Source: an uncultured Opitutia bacterium (GTDB taxonomy: Bacteria; Verrucomicrobiota; Verrucomicrobiia; Opitutales; Opitutaceae). Taken from it: a DNA stretch of 64,000 nt. Positions 30,428-39,050 of this stretch are shown here, one piece after another; the stretch's first letter is position 1; each line of letters begins with the position of its first letter. A program made the translations under genes and the position numbers. The DNA is taken from contig CAITWF010000021.1 of assembly GCA_903896015.1 (NCBI GenBank), positions 1 to 64,000 on the forward strand, given 5' to 3'. The notes beneath the pieces are model-generated. The model saw only the letters and a program-made list of their open reading frames with translations. It was not told the DNA's origin and did no database searches.

Positions 30428-32026
30428 CTAGGTTTTCGCCCTTGCGGCCGCGAGGAGTTCGCTCGCGACGAGGCGATCGTCGAAGGGAAAGACGGTGTCG
30501 GCAAATTCTTGCACGGCTTCGTGCCCCTTGCCCGCGATCAACAGGCAGTCGCCCGGCGCGCAGGCCGCGATCGCGGCACGGATCGCCTCGCGCCGGCTTT
30601 CGATCCACGCGATTCTTTCCGGGGCGGTCACGCCCTCCCCCATGTCGGCAAAAATCTGGCTGAGCCGCTCGGTGCGGGGATTGTCGGCGGTCGCGAACGC
30701 CTCGTCAGCGTAGTGCTGCACAGCGCGCACGACTCCGGCGCGCTTCGTCCGGTCGCGGTTTCCGCTGCAGCCGAAGACGACGCGCACCTTGCCCGGGGTA
30801 ATCGGGCGGAGCATCGCGAGCGCGTTGCGCAACGCATCGTCCGTGTGCGCCGAGTCAATCAGCACGTTGAACGGCTGCCCGGCGTCGACCGATTCCATCC
30901 GGCCGGGAACGTGCGAAAAGGTTTTCAGCTTCGGCAGAAAGATCTCCGGGTCGCGACCGAGGCCCCACGCCGTCGCGACGGCCGCGAGGAGATTGCTGAT
31001 GTTGAAACGGCCGACGAGCGGCAGCTGCAGTTCACGCGCGCCGCCCGGCCAGACAAGGCGGAAACTCGAGTGGCGGAAGTGCAGCGCCACATTCTCGGCG
31101 CGCACCAGCGCCCGGGGATTTTCACCAAAGGTCACGAGTTTCACGTCCCGCTGTTCAGCCGTGATTTTCGCCGCCAGCCGCGCGCCGAAGTGATCGTCGA
31201 GGTTGACGACGGCGACTTTGGGCGCGACCCCGTTGGCGCCGGTGAAAAGCCGCATCTTCACCTCGAAATAATTTTCCAGCGTGCCGTGGTAGTCGAGGTG
31301 GTCGCGCGTGAGATTGGTAAAGACTGCGGCGCCAAACTGGACGCCAAGCACGCGTTTCTGCTGCAGCCCGTGCGAGCTGACTTCCATCACCGCGTGGCGG
31401 CAACCGGCGTCGCGCATTTGCGCCATCAGGCCAAACACATCGAGCGATTCCGGCGTCGTGCGATACGACGGCACCGTGCGCGCACCGAGATCGTAGTGGA
31501 TCGAGCCGAGGAGGCCGACGCGGTCGCGACCGTTCAGGAAATGTTTGATCAGGTGCGTGACGACGGTCTTGCCGTTCGTCCCGGTCACGCCGATCGCGGT
31601 CAGATCGCGATCGGGAAATTTGTAGTAGCGCTGCGCCACGCGGGCGAGCGCCACCCGCGCATCGGCCACCCGGATGAACGTCACCTTCGCCGGCGGAAAC
31701 ACCGGCATCTTCTGTGTGACGATGGCGACCGCTCCACGGCTGATCGCCTCATCGATGAAGGTCGCACCATCGGCGCGCGCGCCTGGCAACGCGAAGAACA
31801 GGTTGCCCGGCGCCACGCGCCGGCTGTCGATCGCAAGTCCGGAAATCGGGCGATCGATTTCGCCTTTTACCGTTACGAGGTCGGCGTCGTGGAAGAAGTC
31901 CGAGAGCTTGGGCGCGGTTTGGAAGACGCGGTTGCGCGCGATGGTTTCGCGGCGCGTGCGGCGCACGGCCGGCCGCGGGTTGAAAGCGTGAACGAGCGCA
32001 GAGTTAAAAGTGAGATAGCCGATCAT
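30428..32026 (-). CDS. murE: UDP-MurNAc-L-Ala-D-Glu--meso-diaminopimelate ligase
   Basis: A 532-residue Mur ligase adding the third stem residue. The ATP loop GVTGTNGKTVVTHLI is near residue 150, with MEVSSHGL and FTNLTRDHLDYHGT next. The DNPR motif near residue 448 is the known determinant for meso-diaminopimelate rather than lysine, so the peptidoglycan is predicted to be mDAP type. The first about 40 residues form a basic N-terminal extension. The start overlaps the ftsI stop (ATGA). Confidence 0.95.
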   Translation of the reverse strand: MIGYLTFNSALVHAFNPRPAVRRTRRETIARNRVFQTAPKLSDFFHDADLVTVKGEIDRPISGLAIDSRRVAPGNLFFALPGARADGATFIDEAISRGAVAIVTQKMPVFPPAKVTFIRVADARVALARVAQRYYKFPDRDLTAIGVTGTNGKTVVTHLIKHFLNGRDRVGLLGSIHYDLGARTVPSYRTTPESLDVFGLMAQMRDAGCRHAVMEVSSHGLQQKRVLGVQFGAAVFTNLTRDHLDYHGTLENYFEVKMRLFTGANGVAPKVAVVNLDDHFGARLAAKITAEQRDVKLVTFGENPRALVRAENVALHFRHSSFRLVWPGGARELQLPLVGRFNISNLLAAVATAWGLGRDPEIFLPKLKTFSHVPGRMESVDAGQPFNVLIDSAHTDDALRNALAMLRPITPGKVRVVFGCSGNRDRTKRAGVVRAVQHYADEAFATADNPRTERLSQIFADMGEGVTAPERIAWIESRREAIRAAIAACAPGDCLLIAGKGHEAVQEFADTVFPFDDRLVASELLAAARAKT

Positions 32027-34056
32027 GGGCGGGCTCCTTCAAACGCGACGAGGTTCGCCGCGACGGCCGATCGGCCGGATTGGATATTGAGATACGGAAT
32101 GAGTTGTTCACCGATGTGCTTGAACACCGGCGCCGCGACCTTCGCGCCGTAGGCGACGCCATTCGGGCACTTCGCATCCGCGTCATCCACAATCACTGAG
32201 ATCGCAACTTGCGGCCGGCTGGCGGGGAAAAAACCGACGAACGACACGACGTGATGTTTCTTCGAATAGACGCGCATGGTCTTGCCGTTCGCGAGTTCGA
32301 CGGACTCGAGTTTTTGCGCCGTGCCGGTCTTTCCGGCGACTTCGTAACCGGCGATTGCGGCTTCGGGCGCGGTGCCATTTTTCGTCGCGACGCCCGCCAG
32401 CATCTGCGCCATTGTCGTCGCAGTGCGCTCAGAAACGACACGGCGGACTTCCGTGCGATCGAACCGGTAGACCGGCTCATTAGATGAATCGCGGATTTCC
32501 TTGATGAGCTGCGGTCGCAGTAGTACGCCGCTATTGGCAATCACACTCATCGCCTGGTGCATCTGGAGCACCGTCACCGCCACGGCGTGGCCCATCGGCA
32601 TGCGCGTGATGGTGAGACCATCCCATTTTTTCGGCGGTTCCATGATACCGGCTTCCTCGTGGCCGCCGGGCAAGCCGGTCTGTTGGCCAAAGCCAAACGC
32701 GCGCGCGTAGCCGTAAAATTTCTCCTCGCCCATCTTCATCGCAAGTTGGGCGGCACCGCGGTTGCTCGAAAAACTGATGATGCGCTTGACCGGCACGTGC
32801 TTCGGGTCCGGGTAGTCGCGGATGTCGTCCTCCGCAGGCAGCGAACGCGGCTTGCCCCGGTAGTCGACGCTGGTGAGCGAGACATCGAAGGTCGTCTCGG
32901 GCGTGACGAGGTTTTCCTCCAGCGCACCCGAGGCCGCGACAATTTTGAACACCGAGCCCGGCTCGTAAATATCGGTGAGCGCGATGTTCTTCAGTCGCGC
33001 AAGTTGGTCGGGCGGAACCTTGCTGTAAGCGTTCGGATCGAAGGTCGGATAGTTGCCGAGGCCGAGGATGAAGCCGGTGCGCGGATCGCTGACGATGATC
33101 GTCGCCTTCTGCGGTTCGTATTTCTGGGCGATGGTCGCGAGTTCCTTCTCAACGATGTCCTGGACATTGGCGTCGAGCGTGAGCTGCAAGCTGTAGCCGT
33201 TGGCGCTCTGCACTTCGCGTGTGCGGAACTGTGCGAGCTCGCGGCGGCGGCCATCACGCTCCCCTTCGCGCCAGCCGTCCTGACCGCGCAGATAGAATTC
33301 CGCGAAACGCTCAAGGCCGGTAACGGGTTTCTCTTCGCGGTTCACGAAACCAATCACCTGCGAGGCGAGCTGTTGGTTTGGATAGGCGCGGCGGTAGACG
33401 CGGTCGCCGACGATGCCCTGAATGTTCAGCTTTTCGATCTCGGCGTAGGTCGCTTCGGAGATGTCCTCCGCGAGCTTCACGTATTTGATCCGACGACGGC
33501 CCTGCGCGTCGGCATCGGAATTGGCGTCGGAATTCTCTCCCGCTTCGTTCAGCGCCACGAGGTCGATGTCATCATCTGTTGCGAGCTCCGTTGAAGTGGC
33601 GACGGGCGGAGGAGTAAGATTGAACACCAAGCCCGCGGACGCCGCCGTCGGCGAGGCCGCGCGAGCGGTGATCGCTGGAGCGGGTTCGCGAAACTTGGTG
33701 GTGAAGATCTTTTCGAGTTCGGACAGCGGCAGGCCGAGAAGCGTGGCGAGTTGCGGCCAGAGTTTTTCATCGCGCGCGCGGAGCTTGTCGCCCGATTTGC
33801 GCAACGCGCTCGGATCGACGCCGACAACGATCAGCGAGTGGCTGGTGGCGAGAAGGACGCCATTCGTATCGAGGATATCGCCCCGCCGCGACTTCTCAAC
33901 AATGAGCTGGCTTCGAGCCTTGACCATGTTGCGGAGAAACGAATCGCGATCGATCACGTGCAACCACACGAGGCGCGTGCCGAGAATACCGAATACGCCG
34001 AACAGTCCGGTGGCGATCACCAGAATGCGGTAGTTGGAGGCAAAACCCTTCGACAT
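32023..34056 (-). CDS. ftsI: division-specific transpeptidase (FtsI/PBP3-type)
   Basis: A 677-residue class B penicillin-binding protein. One N-terminal membrane segment (residues about 8-28) is followed by the dimerisation domain (RRGDILDTNGVLLATS). The transpeptidase motifs are SVFK near residue 367 with the acyl-acceptor Ser, SSN near 431 and KTGTAQK near 576. An Ala/Asp-rich insertion around residues 150-190 (DANSDADAQGRRR) is longer than in E. coli PBP3 and looks disordered. No PASTA domains are seen. It works with FtsW from the same operon. Confidence 0.94.
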   Translation of the reverse strand: MSKGFASNYRILVIATGLFGVFGILGTRLVWLHVIDRDSFLRNMVKARSQLIVEKSRRGDILDTNGVLLATSHSLIVVGVDPSALRKSGDKLRARDEKLWPQLATLLGLPLSELEKIFTTKFREPAPAITARAASPTAASAGLVFNLTPPPVATSTELATDDDIDLVALNEAGENSDANSDADAQGRRRIKYVKLAEDISEATYAEIEKLNIQGIVGDRVYRRAYPNQQLASQVIGFVNREEKPVTGLERFAEFYLRGQDGWREGERDGRRRELAQFRTREVQSANGYSLQLTLDANVQDIVEKELATIAQKYEPQKATIIVSDPRTGFILGLGNYPTFDPNAYSKVPPDQLARLKNIALTDIYEPGSVFKIVAASGALEENLVTPETTFDVSLTSVDYRGKPRSLPAEDDIRDYPDPKHVPVKRIISFSSNRGAAQLAMKMGEEKFYGYARAFGFGQQTGLPGGHEEAGIMEPPKKWDGLTITRMPMGHAVAVTVLQMHQAMSVIANSGVLLRPQLIKEIRDSSNEPVYRFDRTEVRRVVSERTATTMAQMLAGVATKNGTAPEAAIAGYEVAGKTGTAQKLESVELANGKTMRVYSKKHHVVSFVGFFPASRPQVAISVIVDDADAKCPNGVAYGAKVAAPVFKHIGEQLIPYLNIQSGRSAVAANLVAFEGARP

Positions 34057-34059
34057 GGC

Positions 34060-34449
34060 TTACTCTTTCGCAGCGACCCGGAAGGAAACTTGCGCGGCGC
34101 GATCGGAGAGAAGTTCGAGGTTGTTGCGACGCGCGAGGCGCAGCATCGGGTCCTCGGACACCCGGACGACTTGTGCGTCGGTCGCTGGCACGAGACCGAG
34201 ATGCCAGAGGGCGTTGCGCGCCTGAAGCACCGAGGTGATTTGCTCGCCGGCGATCAGCGTGGTCGTCTCGTCGATGCGGCGCTGCAGATCGGCGAGGCGC
34301 GCCTCGCGGAGGCGGTTGGCATTGGCCGTCGCGGAAATTTGATGGCGGAACCAGACGGTGCCGACACCGATCGAACCGCTGACGCTGAGCGTGACCAGCA
34401 GCCAGACAAGAAACTGATTTACGAACGCATGCGTGTCGGTGGTCTTCAT
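34060..34449 (-). CDS. FtsL-like bitopic divisome protein
   Basis: A 129-residue protein with a short cytoplasmic N-terminus, a single membrane segment (about residues 12-34) and a following coiled-coil-prone stretch (LREARLADLQRRIDETTTLI). This topology and its place between rsmH and ftsI match FtsL, although sequence identity to FtsL is not recognisable by eye, as is usual for this family. It ends 3 bp before ftsI. Confidence 0.7.
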   Translation of the reverse strand: MKTTDTHAFVNQFLVWLLVTLSVSGSIGVGTVWFRHQISATANANRLREARLADLQRRIDETTTLIAGEQITSVLQARNALWHLGLVPATDAQVVRVSEDPMLRLARRNNLELLSDRAAQVSFRVAAKE

Positions 34450-34499
34450 CGGGGCGGAGGCGGACGAGGGGCGAATGAAAGGACGAGGGACGGAAAATT

Positions 34500-35456
34500 T
34501 CAGAGTTTGCGGAGCACTCGTAGCTTGGCGGAGCGGCTGCGCGAATTAGAGGCGATCTCGTCGTCGCCAGGGGTGAGCGGGCGGCGCGTTAGCGGCTCGG
34601 CAAGTTTCACCCGGAGATCCTGCGGCGTGGCATCGTCGGCGTTTTCGGGCTGACCGCACATGCGACGGAAAAACTGCTTGGCCGGCCGGTCTTCAAGTGA
34701 GTGAAAGCTGATCGCGCAGAGCACCCCACCCCCCGCGAGCTTTGCAAATGCCGCCGGCAGCGCCTGCTCGATCGCGCCGATCTCGTCGTTTACGGCGATG
34801 CGGATGCCTTGAAACGCACGAGTGGCCGGGTGGATCTTCGAGCGCGCCCGCACGGGCGCGGGAATCGCTTCGGCGATCACGTCGGCCAACGACATCGTGC
34901 GCGCGAGCCGGCCCGAGCCGCGGGCAGCCAGCAACGCGCGCACGACGCGTTTCCAGTTTTCCTCCTCGCCAAAATCGCGAATCGCGCGGACGAGCATCTC
35001 GTCCGTCGCGGTCTCCAGCCAGCGGCTCGCAGGCACGCCGGTGCGGGGATCCATACGCATGTCGGCGGGTGCATCCGTGCGAAACGAAAAGCCGCGGTCG
35101 ACCTCGTCGAGTTGAAACGACGAGACACCGAAGTCGAAAAGCACGCCGTCGAAGCCATCCATGGGCAGCGTCGCGAGCCGCCCGAAATCCTGATCGATGA
35201 GCGTAAAGTGGCCGGGGAATTTCTCGATGAGAGCCGCCGCGCGCTCCAGCGCCGCCGGATCGCGATCGAGGGCGACGACCTCCACGCCGGGTGCCGCCTC
35301 CAAAATCGCGCGCGTGTGGCCGCCGCCACCAAAGGTGCAATCGAGGTAACGGCCGCCCGCGCGGGGCGCGAGGAACTCCAGCACCTCGCGCAGCAACACG
35401 GGTTGGTGGCCGGGCGTCATGGTCGCACAAAAGGTTTCAACGGGCGCTGGAGCCAT
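34500..35456 (-). CDS. rsmH: 16S rRNA (cytosine(1402)-N4)-methyltransferase
   Basis: A 318-residue SAM-dependent methyltransferase (MraW). [14 protein letters not shown] starts the conserved domain, [16 protein letters not shown] is the SAM loop, and [44 protein letters not shown] and [15 protein letters not shown] follow in order. ATG 35454-35456 is used; a second ATG twelve codons in (35418-35420) is equally plausible and would remove the 20-bp overlap with the upstream small gene. Confidence 0.95.
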   Translation of the reverse strand: MAPAPVETFCATMTPGHQPVLLREVLEFLAPRAGGRYLDCTFGGGGHTRAILEAAPGVEVVALDRDPAALERAAALIEKFPGHFTLIDQDFGRLATLPMDGFDGVLFDFGVSSFQLDEVDRGFSFRTDAPADMRMDPRTGVPASRWLETATDEMLVRAIRDFGEEENWKRVVRALLAARGSGRLARTMSLADVIAEAIPAPVRARSKIHPATRAFQGIRIAVNDEIGAIEQALPAAFAKLAGGGVLCAISFHSLEDRPAKQFFRRMCGQPENADDATPQDLRVKLAEPLTRRPLTPGDDEIASNSRSRSAKLRVLRKL

Positions 35457-35682
35457 GGGCGTTCCTCTTGGCGGCGACCGGGTTTTTCTTGCGGCCAACC
35501 ATGCGGAGCACAAGGCCGTCGCGCACGCGTGGGACGACGGCGGTGGCCGAAAACGCCACGCCCCGCTCACTGGCATCGATCCACGCGGGAAATGCGCGCC
35601 GCGCGGGGCCACCAGACGCGCGGGCGGATTTGCGCGCGAGCAAGCGGGCCGCGGCAATTTTGACTTTGGGCGCGCGGCTCAT
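35437..35682 (-). CDS. small basic hypothetical protein between mraZ and rsmH, 81 aa
   Basis: An ATG at 35680-35682, 2 bp after the mraZ stop, opens an 81-residue strongly basic protein (many Arg/Lys, Ala-rich, no membrane segment). The middle reads as a short beta-type segment ([23 protein letters not shown]) between basic ends. Tight packing between mraZ and rsmH suggests a genuine dcw operon gene. I do not recognise the family; nucleic-acid or rRNA binding is possible from charge alone. Confidence 0.55.
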   Translation of the reverse strand: MSRAPKVKIAAARLLARKSARASGGPARRAFPAWIDASERGVAFSATAVVPRVRDGLVLRMVGRKKNPVAAKRNAHGSSAR

Positions 35683-35684
35683 CG

Positions 35685-36137
35685 TCAAATGTCGAAGCGG
35701 CGCATGAGATCGCCGAAATTCTCGCCTTCGTCGCCCGCCTCTTCCTTCGCCCAACGTGCCGGCGAATAGATGTTGAATTTCGTCAGCGAGCCAACGAGCA
35801 CGGCATCCTTCGAAATTTTCGCGTGCTTTAGCAACTCGTCGGTGAGCCCGACGCGGCCGGCCTTGTCGAAGGAGAAGGTCTGCGTCTGCGAAAAAAACTT
35901 CGCAGAGAATTTCTGTGCCGCCGCGTCGCTCAACTTCATCGCGGCAATCTTCGCCTCCAGTTTCGCGACCTCGGCGGGCGGGAGCACGGCGATGTAACCG
36001 TCCGGGTGTGGGGTCGCCAAAAACATATCGCTCTCTTCGTGCGCATACCGCCACGCCGACGGGATGGTGAGCCGCCCCTTGTCGTCGAGGTTGTGCCGGA
36101 AAAGTCCGGTATAAAAAGCCTTGCCCGGTTGCGCCAT
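35685..36137 (-). CDS. mraZ: transcriptional regulator MraZ
   Basis: A 150-residue protein with two SpoVT/AbrB-type repeats: LDDKGRLTIPSAWR near residue 20 and FDKAGRVGLTDELLKHA near residue 95. MraZ binds direct repeats upstream of its own operon and controls dcw transcription. The ATG at 36135-36137 (MAQPGKAFYTG) fits the family; the upstream extension is within the operator. Four matching operator repeats lie 22 bp upstream of this start. Confidence 0.94.
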   Translation of the reverse strand: MAQPGKAFYTGLFRHNLDDKGRLTIPSAWRYAHEESDMFLATPHPDGYIAVLPPAEVAKLEAKIAAMKLSDAAAQKFSAKFFSQTQTFSFDKAGRVGLTDELLKHAKISKDAVLVGSLTKFNIYSPARWAKEEAGDEGENFGDLMRRFDI

Positions 36138-36158
36138 GTGGATGCGGGGCGCTAGGTG

Positions 36159-36193
36159 CCCCAAAGTAACCCATTTCAATCCACTTTAACCCA
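36159..36193 (-). promoter_or_regulatory. MraZ operator: four TGGRN direct repeats at 10-bp period
   Basis: On the minus strand, in the direction of transcription, the repeats are TGGGT (36193-36189), TGGAT (36183-36179), TGGGT (36173-36169) and TGGGG (36163-36159). Each is separated from the next by exactly 5 bp, giving one helical turn per repeat. Known MraZ boxes are TGGGN repeats with 5-bp spacers upstream of mraZ, so this is a strong match. The array sits 22 bp upstream of the mraZ ATG and implies autoregulation of the dcw operon. Confidence 0.88.
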
Positions 36194-36199
36194 CCATGG

Positions 36200-37114
36200 G
36201 TCAAGCCAAGAGCGGGCGAAACTGAGCTTTTTTATTCACATTTTATCCACTTGTTGTAAGGACCGATGTAAGGAATCGCTTCTCGGGCCGACGAAGCGGA
36301 ACTCACAACTACCGGTCAGACTAGGGGCACCTCGCCCGGGTGCTCGTTTCACGACGGTTGCATCACAACGCGCGACTACTCGACCCAACGAACTTACGCT
36401 CGCAGATGCTCGAAGATTTACAGATTAACGCGTGTAGCCGCGTATCTGTAAGTTTTTCCTCCGATTCGTGGTGCGACTCGGGCCAACGGGCGACACAATC
36501 CAGCTTCCACCACCAACCATTATACTGGTGGCTTCGCGCCCAAGCCCAAGCCTCGGCCAGAAACAGTCACAATCAACGCCGACTGATTTCAGCAGCGAGG
36601 CAACGTCTATGCAGCCGCCACCCGAGGTTTGTAAACTCGGCGTTCGGTTTGCGGGCGCAGAAACTTAACGACCCGGAATCCAGAGAAGAGACAACATCGT
36701 TCCCTGGTCGTCCAACGGGGCCGCTAACTCAAACAACTCCGCATCCTCGTAGGTCGTGATGTGCGGGAACGAGGACCTCTCAGAAGCGGCATTCAACGCC
36801 GCGTTGGGCCTGCCGTTCACTTCACACAGACTCGCCGAAGAACTTCATCGCGCTTGGATCGAATGTTGAGAGAGACCGGCGCCGCGACTGTCATGTCGCG
36901 TCCGAAACGAGTGCCAGAGTAGTCACTCGAGTCTTGGCTTCTAATTTGAAGATGCGCTTCCCGCGGCGAACGAAATAATCGACCATCGGACGACTACGCA
37001 GCGATAGCGGCCTTACTCGATGGGGTTTGTTGGCATTCTTTGCTGACGGTGTAGCAAAATGGAGATAGTGTTCCCATGAACACTTGCACTTTTTTCGCGG
37101 CTGCTTTCGCTCCC
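36200..37114. other. long intergenic region, no gene recognised
   Basis: About 0.9 kb between the dcw promoter and the accessory island. Frames here are short, Ser/Pro/Arg-rich and overlap on both strands without a convincing candidate. Near the left end are AT-rich stretches (about 36225-36260) that could hold the dcw promoter, and a direct repeat TGTAAGGA at 36255-36262 and 36267-36274. The remainder looks like eroded or non-coding DNA. Confidence 0.6.
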
Positions 37115-37163
37115 GGTGCGGCGTGACACAATTGTTGGCGCGAAAATGACACAATTCGTGACC
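37115..37163. repeat. 49-bp inverted repeat, left copy
   Basis: This 49-bp stretch is the reverse complement of 40942-40990 with 46 of 49 positions matching (differences at 37122, 37151 and 37161). Within it the block TGACACAATT occurs twice, 23 bp apart. The two copies bracket a 3.9-kb segment with a toxin-antitoxin-like pair, a SRAP pseudogene and an AAA ATPase. Internal short repeats near an end recall IS21-type ends, but no such transposase is present. Confidence 0.85.
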
Positions 37164-37180
37164 CAAAATTGGCAGGCCGG

Positions 37181-37504
37181 CTAGCGCGGGTGCGGAATAA
37201 TGGCGAAGACCGTGATCACAGGGATATTCTTCTTGGTCTTTGGGTCGCGCTCGTCGGGACCGTAATACCAGAGTATGCGGTAAGCGCCCGGAGTATTGTT
37301 CTGCGCGTAGGCTTCAAACACCTTGCGATCCTTGGTCGAAAGCGACGTGAACTCGTGGGTGTTTAAGCTCGGGTGCGTCGGGTCACTTTGCAGATGGCCC
37401 AATGCCCTGTTTACCTGCTTATGTATCGCCTTGGTCGAAGGAGAAAGCCCGAGTTCGGCAAGCTGGTTCTTGGCCTCGGTAGAAAACCGCAAGACGCGAA
37501 ACAT
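37181..37504 (-). CDS. putative type II toxin, RelE/ParE-like
   Basis: A 107-residue basic protein. The C-terminal half reads as alternating beta strands (KVFEAYAQNN, GAYRILWYYGPDE, VITVFAIIPHP) ending in an I-x-P-H-P tail typical of RelE/ParE-fold mRNA interferases or gyrase poisons. It begins 5 bp after the stop of the upstream 98-residue gene, the usual antitoxin-then-toxin order. Family membership is by pattern only. It sits just inside the left inverted repeat of the island. Confidence 0.55.
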   Translation of the reverse strand: MFRVLRFSTEAKNQLAELGLSPSTKAIHKQVNRALGHLQSDPTHPSLNTHEFTSLSTKDRKVFEAYAQNNTPGAYRILWYYGPDERDPKTKKNIPVITVFAIIPHPR

Positions 37505-37509
37505 CGCGG

Positions 37510-37803
37510 TTATCCCTTTGCGTGCTTCGAGAAATCACCCAAGTCATGGACTTCGCCGCGGGCGGCCTGCTCCAACCCGCGTTTAACTGATGCCAACGCA
37601 GCAGGGTTTTCAAAAAGCCAAGCCTCGTCTGCCGGAACGGCCCTCACGGGATCGAGGAACAGTTGGCCAACGGGGTTCCTGTAAATGTTAAACGCGCTCG
37701 ATCCAGCCAATGCTTCTCCGAGCGAAAGCCTTTTTTTGGCGTCGGTGCGGGCAAACTCAGTCACGAGTTCAAAGTTAGTATTCTTGATGACGGATGAGGA
37801 CAT
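37510..37803 (-). CDS. putative antitoxin partner of the RelE/ParE-like toxin
   Basis: A protein of 97 residues from ATG 37801-37803 (MSSSVIK); an in-frame ATG five codons earlier (37816-37818) is also possible. The centre (AFNIYRNPVGQLFLDPV, then ADEAWLFENPAALASVKRGL) and the DLGDFSKHA tail look like a conserved small-protein family paired with RelE/ParE-like toxins. The N-terminal half may carry the DNA-binding part. The gene pair forms a two-gene operon; an imperfect TGGGCC/GGCCCA inverted repeat lies just upstream and may be the autoregulatory site. Confidence 0.5.
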   Translation of the reverse strand: MSSSVIKNTNFELVTEFARTDAKKRLSLGEALAGSSAFNIYRNPVGQLFLDPVRAVPADEAWLFENPAALASVKRGLEQAARGEVHDLGDFSKHAKG

Positions 37804-37943
37804 GAGGTAACCATGCATCGATGGGCCTTGTGAGTCAAGTGGGAATGGCCCACAACGGTTGAGACAACGCCTTTCCGCCCGCAGGCGGTTCGATGGCGCA
37901 TAACCTGGCCACCGGCCCCTTATTGCGTCACGCGCTACCCGGT

Positions 37944-38147
37944 ATGAGCGGCGAAATTTGGTATGAAAAGGCCGCGCGGCTCCGTTCCGCGCTTGATAAC
38001 GTCAACTCGGCGCTAATCGACGGATTCGAGGATTCGCCGATACGCCGCCGAGAGATCGAGGAAGCAACCATCGCTCGTTTCCTGCGGCGCGAGTTCAGCG
38101 ATGAACCACCCGAGGACACCCAGACTCGGCCGCTCTTTCCAGCCTGA
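37944..38147 (+). CDS. small hypothetical protein, 67 aa
   Basis: ATG 37944 opens a 67-residue charged, helix-prone frame (EKAARLRSALDNVNSALIDG, then RRREIEEATIARFLRREF) with ordinary amino-acid composition, while the opposite strand frame is Arg/Ser-rich. No domain is recognised. It lies in the island between the toxin-antitoxin pair and the SRAP remnant, so it could be a remnant of a longer gene. Confidence 0.35.
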   Translation: MSGEIWYEKAARLRSALDNVNSALIDGFEDSPIRRREIEEATIARFLRREFSDEPPEDTQTRPLFPA

Positions 38148-38181
38148 GCGAATACTCCCAAGCGCGTGTCCGCGGCACATC

Positions 38182-38860
38182 CTAGAGAGCAAGCTCGCCG
38201 CCACGGAGCTCGTCTTTCGCGATCTTCTTTTTCCTCTCGGGTGGTGGTAGATCGCGGCGCACAAACTGACCTGCATAAGGCTGACAGAAGGCCATCAGGT
38301 GATCGTCCCTCCGCGATCGTCCGATAGCGGCTCACTTCCGATCCACCGACTGGTACCCTCGGCATCGAGAATCAAAGGCGTCCGGTCGTGGCCAATCTCG
38401 GCGACGATGGGGTTGGCTTGGTGGTCACTATCGCAAAGCCGCGGTCCTCTCCGACCGGGTCGTTGGACCAGATGCCGCCAAAGAAGAAGGGCTTTTGGTC
38501 CGGCAGGGTGAACAGCACCTCCCATTTCGCGCCAATCGGGCCCGGTCCGCTCGAAGAACCCGTCAGCGGCAGCCACGCACCGCTTGTGGCGGGCCGAGTG
38601 CTTCCAGTTTGTTCTTCGTCAGGAGTGCATCGTCGCGCGTGTTCACGACCGGGCGGCTCTTCAGCACTTTCTCGTAATAGGGCCAGCCCCCCCAGCGCAT
38701 CGTTGTCAGCGTGCGGCCCTTCTCCCCTTGATAGACAATCGGCATCTGTTTTTTTGACCAGTCCCAGGTCTCCTTGGGGATGCTGGCGAGGACCTTTTCC
38801 ACCACCTCGGCAAACTCGCGTTCGAGCTTTTGAACCTCAGCGACAGTTGAGCGCGCGCAT
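38182..38860 (-). pseudogene. SRAP (YedK/HMCES-type) abasic-site protein, frameshifted
   Basis: SRAP proteins crosslink abasic sites in single-stranded DNA through an N-terminal Cys2. Pieces of one such gene are readable on the minus strand in successive frames: CARSTVAEVQKLEREF (the Met-Cys start is destroyed, TGC no longer following ATG), RTLTTMRWGGWPYYEKV, VNTRDDALLTKNKLE, then AADGFFERTG, KPFFFGGIW, GFAIVTT, NPIVAEIGHDRTPLILD and a basic tail with ERKKKIAKDELRGGEL. At least four frame changes separate these blocks. The loss of the start and catalytic Cys means no functional SRAP can be made. Confidence 0.8.
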
Positions 38861-39010
38861 TGAGCGATTGTAGTGGTTGCACACGGCGCCCCGAGATTGG
38901 AGCGATGGCAAGGGATCGGCAAGCAGCGGAACCGCAACAAGGTGTACACAACAAGGCGCTGTCCGACTCGTTCCTGGCTATCGGAAACCGCGCTCCTCCC
39001 CTGGTGGAGC

Positions 39011-39050
39011 GTGACGCATTAACGTGTCACATGGCCACGTAATGCGTCAC
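39011..39050. repeat. 40-bp near-perfect palindrome
   Basis: Arms GTGACGCATTAACGTG (39011-39026) and CACGTAATGCGTCAC (39036-39050) match with one extra base and a 9-bp loop. It lies in the gap between the SRAP remnant and the 3' end of the AAA ATPase gene. On the minus strand it could form a strong 3' hairpin after the ATPase, but no T-run follows. A protein-binding site is the alternative. Confidence 0.7.

Noticed and set aside
30269-32152. 627-codon open frame on the plus strand
   Set aside because: Antisense to murE; shadow composition and no start signals.
36780-36840. Possible integron attC-like core (GTTGGGC near 36813)
   Set aside because: No matching second core or expected stem-loop spacing was found, and no integrase is nearby.
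37928-38365. 145-codon minus-strand frame in the island
   Set aside because: Ser/Arg-rich shadow overlapping the SRAP tail and the small plus-strand frame.
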